DNA from: Eutrigla gurnardus
Taxonomy: Eukaryota > Chordata > Actinopteri > Perciformes > Triglidae
Assembly: GCA_963514095.1 (NCBI GenBank)
Contig: OY741273.1
Span: forward strand, 2,083,501 to 2,147,500
Length of the DNA: 64,000 nucleotides
Reading direction: 5' to 3'
This document shows positions 57,824 through 64,000 of the stretch, in pieces (the stretch's first letter is position 1; each line of letters opens with the position of its first letter). The notes under the pieces were generated by a model. The model was not told the DNA's origin. It did no database searches and saw only the letters and a list, made by a program, of their open reading frames with translations. A program made the translations under genes and the position numbers.

Positions 57824-59020
57824 GATTCTTAAAGTGGCACTAAAACCACTTTACATTTAGTTAAGAAACAAATATTTGTATATTTATAGATAGATAGGAC
57901 TTTTTACTTTTTTAATTTGCCAGAAATAAGTTTAAACTTTTGCTTTTACCTGACAAATTACTCATAAACATTTAGCTGGTAAAAGCTGTTTCTACCCCTC
58001 AATATTGATGAATTTCAGACCATTAAAATGTATGTTCTCCATGTAGTGAATCCCCTTCAGATAGCACACGATATGTCCAAAGCTTCCGTGTGAAAGGCAT
58101 CACAAGAATCTGTTTCCTGAGACTTAGACAGGATGACCAAGCTGATATGAAGCACAGCTCCTGTTATAACCTTTGATATCTAATATACAGCTGCATGGAA
58201 CGCCAAGAGCTGCTCTCATGTATTCAGACCCAAGGCTTGTTCATGCAGAGAGAGTAAAGCCATTAGACATTGTGCGTCATTACCAGAGAAGTTATCCAGT
58301 AATGTACTACTCAAGGTATTGACCATTTGAAGTCTACGCATGCCCTCAAGGAACCAGTAGTTTGAGCTTTAGAGAAAAGCAACAAGAAAGCATGAAAATA
58401 AAACTGACCTTAACTTTCCTTCCCGGTTACACAGAAGTGAGATGAACGTATCACCTAAAAGCTTCAAAGCCTTAAGAAACGCAAAATAACTTCTTAAAGG
58501 TTCTGTATTCATTTATTAATGTTAAATCATTATTCATGTGTCTATTGATATTGAAAGAGCATCTACTTCCTCCTTTGCTTAGCAACGCTGTGGAGAAACC
58601 AAACCCAGACGAGTAGTTTGTGTTACTGCAGTTAGGTTTGTGATTGCAGGAAAACAGCAAAAACCAGACCATATCTTCAGAAATGAAAATAAATCGTAGG
58701 GTGTCAATGCAAAAAATATGATCTTTATTTATTTTTTTTATAGAATATGCCCTTTGAAGCGAAATGCAGATTTAAATAGACTGACTCCACTGATGACATC
58801 ATCCTGAATTCTCATCTCTGCAGCTCATTTCATATGAGTGTTCTCCTGTTTATCACACACAATGATAAATCAATGATGAAGTCCATACAGTAATATTCCC
58901 TCTGTGATGAAACATTTCCTTTCCACTATGATGGAGCACAGACGCAGAACTCATGACGACGCTCAGTAACACTGAAATTATTTGATGGATCTCAGTACTG
59001 AACGTTCTGGACATGACGAA
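57824..59020. other. intronic DNA of ubash3b, nothing recognised
   Basis: Unique AT-rich sequence. No exon, RNA gene or element ends are seen. Confidence 0.4.
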
Positions 59021-60479
59021 GATACTGGGTTGTTCTTTAGTAGAGATACTGGGTTGTTCTTTAGTGGTGATACTGGGTTGTTCTTTAGTAGAGATACTGG
59101 GTTGTTCTTTAGTGGAGATACTGGGTTGTTCTTTAGTAGAGATACTGGGTTGTTCTTTAGTAGAGATACTGGGTTGTTCTTTAGTAGAGATACTGGGTTG
59201 TTCTTTAGTGAAGATACTGGGTTGTTCTTTAGTAGAGATACTGGGTTGTTCTTTAGTAGAGATACTGGGTTGTTCTTTAGTAGAGATACTGGGTTGTTCT
59301 TTAGTTGAGATACTGGGTTGTTCTTTAGTAGAGATACTGGGTTGTTCTTTAGTGGAGATACTGGGTTGTTCTTTAGTAGAGATACTGGGTTGTTCTTTAG
59401 TGGAGATACTGGGTTGTTCTTTAGTAGAGATACTGGGTTGTTCTTTAGTAGAGATACTGGGTTGTTCTTTAGTAGAGATACTGGGTTGTTCTTTAGTAGA
59501 GATACTGGGTTGTTCTTTAGTAGAGATACTGGGTTGTTCTTTAGTAGAGATACTGGGTTGTTCTTTAGTGGAGATACTGGGTTGTTCTTTAGTAGAGATA
59601 CTGGGTTGTTCTTTAGTTGAGATACTGGGTTGTTCTTTAGTAGAGATACTGGGTTGTTCTTTAGTGGAGATACTGGGTTGTTCTTTAGTAGAGATACTGG
59701 GTTGTTCTTTAGTGGAGATACTGGGATGTTCTTTAGTGGAGATACTGGGTTGTTCTTTAGTAGAGATACTGGGTTGTTCTTTAGTGGAGATACTGGGTTG
59801 TTCTTTAGTAGAGATACTGGGTTGTTCTTTAGTAGAGATACTGGGTTGTTCTTTAGTGGAGATACTGGGTTGTTCTTTAGTAGAGATACTGGGTTGTTCT
59901 TTAGTGGAGATACTGGGATGTTCTTTAGTGGAGATACTGGGTTGTTCTTTAGTAGAGATACTGGGTTGTTCTTTAGTGGAGATACTGGGTTGTTCTTTAG
60001 TAGAGATACTGGGTTGTTCTTTAGTTGAGATACTGGGTTGTTCTTTAGTAGAGATACTGGGTTGTTCTTTAGTGGAGATACTGGGTTGTTCTTTAGTAGA
60101 GATACTGGGTTGTTCTTTAGTGGAGATACTGGGATGTTCTTTAGTGGAGATACTGGGTTGTTCTTTAGTAGAGATACTGGGTTGTTCTTTAGTGGAGATA
60201 CTGGGATGTTCTTTAGTGGAGATACTGGGTTGTTCTTTAGTAGAGATACTGGGTTGTTCTTTAGTGGAGATACTGGGTTGTTCTTTAGTGGAGATACTGG
60301 GATGTTCTTTAGTGGAGATACTGGGTTGTTCTTTAGTAGAGATACTGGGTTGTTCTTTAGTAGAGATACTGGGTTGTTCTTTAGTAGAGATACTGGGATG
60401 TTCTTTAGTGGAGATACTGGGTTGTTCTTTAGTAGAGATACTGGGTTGTTCTTTAGTGGAGATACTGGGTTGTTCTTTT
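59021..60479. repeat. 24-bp minisatellite, 61 copies
   Basis: The unit is GATACTGGGTTGTTC plus TTTAGTAGA, present 61 times. Variants at the end (AGTAGA, AGTGGA, AGTTGA) and GGGATG for GGGTTG mark subtypes. The rare AGTTGA type occurs at spacings of 312 and 408 bp (13 and 17 units), followed each time by the same alternation of AGA and GGA types. Because 24 is a multiple of 3, frames of 496 codons (+) and 545 codons (-) stay open; these are not genes. Confidence 0.98.
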
Positions 60480-60489
60480 ATCACGATCA

Positions 60490-63400
60490 ATCACCATTCG
60501 TAGATATATGAAAAATTCCCATTTTCTCTGTATATTGTTGAGGGAACGGTACGATAAATGACAGAAGGTGTATATGAACCAGAATGTGAAGCCTCTAATA
60601 CAGATGCACTGATACCACTTTTTTCAGACTGAGTAGTTACATTTCAGTACTGATAAGAGAACTTAATACTTTTTTTATATTCATGAGCCAGAGTTGTTGT
60701 TAATGTCGAGTCACGTAACACCGTCACGCTCTCTGTTGCTAATGTCGGGGCTAACTGTGACTTTCACAGCTGTAACCATTCTCTCCATGAGCTGGAGCAG
60801 GCAGAGTTTTTTGATGATAGCACTAACAATGACATTGAAGCCTGATACTCCGACGTCATTTTTATCACGCAGACCTTTGGGAGTTCTTGCAGCTTTATCT
60901 CAACACATCGCCCTGGCAGAACATTTTTCTTGTGTCTTGTCTGAGATCTATTGTCCATATCATTGGTCAATTTTAAGTGGCGGTCTCCGTGGCGACAACC
61001 TGCTCCCTACGTAGATATGAAAGGCTCATTCTGAATAATAACACAACATATTTCCTTTCAGGTGATTATACAGTATTGACAACATAGTTATGAAGATTAT
61101 ATTCTATTTCTTTTCCCTGAAATGTTACACTCAGGATCTTTAATTGTGCCTGGCCTTATTGCAATCACAATGTAGGCAATATAGACAGAAAAGAAGGGAA
61201 ACAAACTGAGTAGTAGCTCTCAGTGACGACACAGATGTGACAGAATATGAATGAGTTATGAATGTTCCTATATTTTATGTGTGTATGAATATTCATTTGT
61301 GCATAATTGGACTTGAATGAGTGAGTGAATACGTTGAACACAGAGAACTCTCTGTTGGTTTGGGCTGCTGCACCGTCTGAAGTTTCTCCAGCAAGGACCA
61401 ATTAGTATTTATGAGTTGGGAGGACAAACAACACTGTAATGATTTGTGGAGAAAGATGCTTATTGTTTCCCTCGAGCCCAGAGTTCATTTTGCACCATGA
61501 ATTAGGAACAGGCTGAATTTCCTCTTATTATTGAGCAGATTAGAGTTTTAGCTCCACAAGAATTAGTTGCTTCACTGCAGAGATAAAGTCGACTCTCTTC
61601 AGGCTTCAAAGACAAACTGGTTCAAACACACAACATAATGTGCAATGCTGTGTTCACATCAAAAGCAAAGCTACTTTCCCCCTCACATTACTCGCACAAG
61701 TATGACTGAGGGATCATTTGTTTTTATTCGCGTCACTTGTACTAGACTCACCAGAGGGGGCTTCCCTCCACGTAGACCCCAACCAGGTCTCCTCCTTCAT
61801 GGCTGAAATCATCACTAGTGCTGCTTTGTACATGTTGAAGTCCCAGAAACCAAACACATCCTGTCTGGGTTCATGACATCATCCAGAGGTGCTCGGTGGA
61901 TTTCACCAAGCTGGATTCACTGGATCTAGCAAGACCCACGTGGGCTGGTTTACCACATAACTCCATAATGATGGTGATCAGTAAAAAGTCTGAAGTGATA
62001 TATATCAATATTGACTGACTGAACAAAGTTATTGTGATAAAATTATGATAGAAATCTGAAAATATGTGAGTCAAGGACAGTGGAAGTCTGTATTTAGCCT
62101 CAATCTTTCAGTTAAATTCAGTTTTAAATCTCCAGCGATAGTTTGACTGTTATTAATGCAGCTAAGTGGAAAATTAGAAGCTAATCTGTAACATTTGCTT
62201 TTGTATATAAATATGAAATGTCCCATCACGTATCTACATCCCGACACGGTAAACACAATCATCCATGCAGAAATGCAGAGGGGATTTCATGTGTTCACGG
62301 TGCTCCATGGTTTGAACGTGACAGCTTACTGTGGTCAAGAAGTCAATGAGGAGAATTCTTGAGAAAACTTGGCACAGAATATAAGCCAACGGCAGCTTAA
62401 GTCCAGAATGATTAGAAGAGGGATTTGAGCTGATGTGGAGTGTGTACATGTGTGCTGTTGTGTGGCTGGAGTCTCCCTGGAACAATGTACAGTAACACAG
62501 GAAAAAGGTTATCAGTTCTATTATTGTGATGAAAGGTTGTATCCCCATCCGCCACACACACATCACAATGCTGGCTCAGTACAGCAGCGACACAAACGTC
62601 CGCCAGTACAAGCCTCAGCAGCAGCCTCGAGAACCCACAGTGTGGAACCATCTAGAACCCATCCTGTTCTCCGCAGCATGTTGGACTGAAAGCAGGGCTG
62701 TAGTTACACACATCAACTCCCGCCTCGTTCACCGTGCTGACTGACATCTTTATGATTCATCAAATTAAATTTAAGACATTATGCACAATGTTGTGTATAA
62801 AACTATTATTTTCAAATAATTAGCACAGACAAATTTATTTTGAATTGGTAGTCAGTATTAGCTAATTACTATTTGTAGTATCAATCGTATTTAGGGTTCA
62901 GGTTAAATTACACTTGAAGAAAAGTCAATGTATAGGTCCAATGTACCGTTTTAATTTGAATTTTTAACAGTTGCTTCACATGTATTTTTTTATTGTTTTA
63001 AGATGTAATTTACTTAATTAATTAATTAATTCATTAACTTTCGTTATTTTTCAGACTCATTTTTTGACTTTGGCAGTTTTATAGTGTCATTTATTCTTTG
63101 ACAGAAGAAGTTTAAGGAATGTCTGTAAACTAGCTATTTTCTGACAGGACATTATCAGTTATTTATACCGATAAATATTTAGTACACAGTAAGTTGTAAC
63201 TTGTAGAAAGTTACACATTTGTGATTTTGTAGCTCACTAGTGAACTGTGTTGTAATTTAAAGCAGTAGCCTGGGAGGAAGTGAGTCCACTGGGACTCAAG
63301 GGAAAGTGAACCGAATAGCTGATATCAATCCTGCTGCCTGTGACCATAGTAATACTAGATATTAATATTGATGTTTAACCAGGAACAATTATCAAGGGTG

Positions 63401-64000
63401 CATTTCTGTTATAACCAGGCTGGACAACATGCTCATATAAATATTTTTTGTTTATTGCTGTGATGAAATCAGTTGATTCTCACTTTCTAATAAACCCCTT
63501 TATGAAGTGGTCAGTAATAAGTCATTCATCACTTTCTAATGAGCCATAAATGTTAAAGGGAAATTGTTAATAAAGCATTCTCATTGAGGTTCCTCAGGTT
63601 GTTAATAGTAATATGTAATTATGTATTATTACTACATAATAGGATATCAAGTGTTTATAGTGGCCACAATCAAAGACAGAATTAAAAATCCATCATACAG
63701 AGGGAGGAGATGTGATATTGTTGTATCTTGTGTAAATATGGGGATATCTCTGCACATTTCCAGATATGATAATGTTGCACCCGGTTACACATTGAAAATG
63801 ACAGAAACGTGAATTCTAAGACACAGTTTTAGAAAAATGTGTTTATTTTTCAGAATTTATAATATAATTACATTTTTTTATCGTTAAATACTGCACAATT
63901 GTGCGTGTGTGTGAGTGTGTGCGTGTTTATATGGCCTCTACTGTGAGCGCCTGTGTGGTCCTGCATGTGTGTGTGGAAAGTTTGTAAACAGGAAGTGTGA
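60490..64000. other. intronic DNA of ubash3b, mostly unassigned
   Basis: A fragment at about 61815-61935 (TTTGTACATGTTGAAGTCCC, then AGCTGGATTCACTGGATCTA) shares pieces with the MITE family near 46000 and with 46308-46331. The rest, including an ATTAATTAATTAATTA run near 63018, shows no exon or named element. I looked for the second ubash3b exon (expected to continue the UBA domain) and did not find it. Confidence 0.4.

Noticed and set aside
59021..60479. CRISPR-like appearance of a regular 24-bp repeat
   Set aside because: The units are directly adjacent with no unique spacers, and the sequence is clearly from a vertebrate genome. It is a minisatellite.
58853..60503. Reading frames of 545 codons (-) and 496 codons (+)
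   Set aside because: They consist almost wholly of an 8-aa repeat from a 24-bp minisatellite and exist on both strands. No domain, splice signal or unique coding sequence supports a gene.
30991..64000. Further ubash3b exons
   Set aside because: I looked for a continuation of the UBA domain and the SH3 or phosphatase parts flanked by splice signals and saw none. The next exon is presumably beyond the window.

Overview
The window looks like nuclear DNA of a ray-finned (teleost) fish. Three vertebrate genes have short GT-AG introns. The rest is dense in fish-type DNA transposons, tRNA-derived SINEs, microsatellites and minisatellites, plus one nearly full-length BEL/Pao LTR retrotransposon. No prokaryotic feature is visible. 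All three genes are on the + strand.

Layout. 1-6217: a direct tandem duplication of a 2.38 kb unit; the first copy carries a 1,024 bp foldback element missing from the second. 6218-13606: usf1, a bHLH-zip transcription factor, with promoter region and ten coding exons joining to 299 aa. 13607-14919: its 3' UTR and a long GT microsatellite. 14920-29578: 23 coding exons joining in frame to a 622-aa protein with a nucleotidyltransferase-like N-terminal half and a GHMP-kinase (glucuronokinase-type) C-terminal half, matching fish gkup. Its introns are full of mobile DNA. 30863-30990: first coding exon of a ubash3b (TULA-2/Sts-1) orthologue, whose next exon lies outside the window.

30991-64000: apparently the large first intron of ubash3b. 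It holds a 16-bp minisatellite split by the BEL/Pao element (32158-40216), Tc1, hAT and TTAA-flanked MITE copies often nested in each other, a SINE with a perfect 15-bp target duplication, a compound TG array and a 61-copy 24-bp minisatellite.

The three genes do not form a pathway: usf1 is an E-box transcription factor, gkup a sugar-acid salvage enzyme and ubash3b a phosphatase that dampens tyrosine-kinase signalling. Exon joins were deduced by hand from reading frame, GT/AG signals and family resemblance; no alignment or transcript data were available. I found no convincing undescribed molecular system. The most noteworthy items are the bifunctional gkup architecture with its fragile splice sites, the filled and empty site pair in the duplication, and the datable nesting of mobile elements and satellites.
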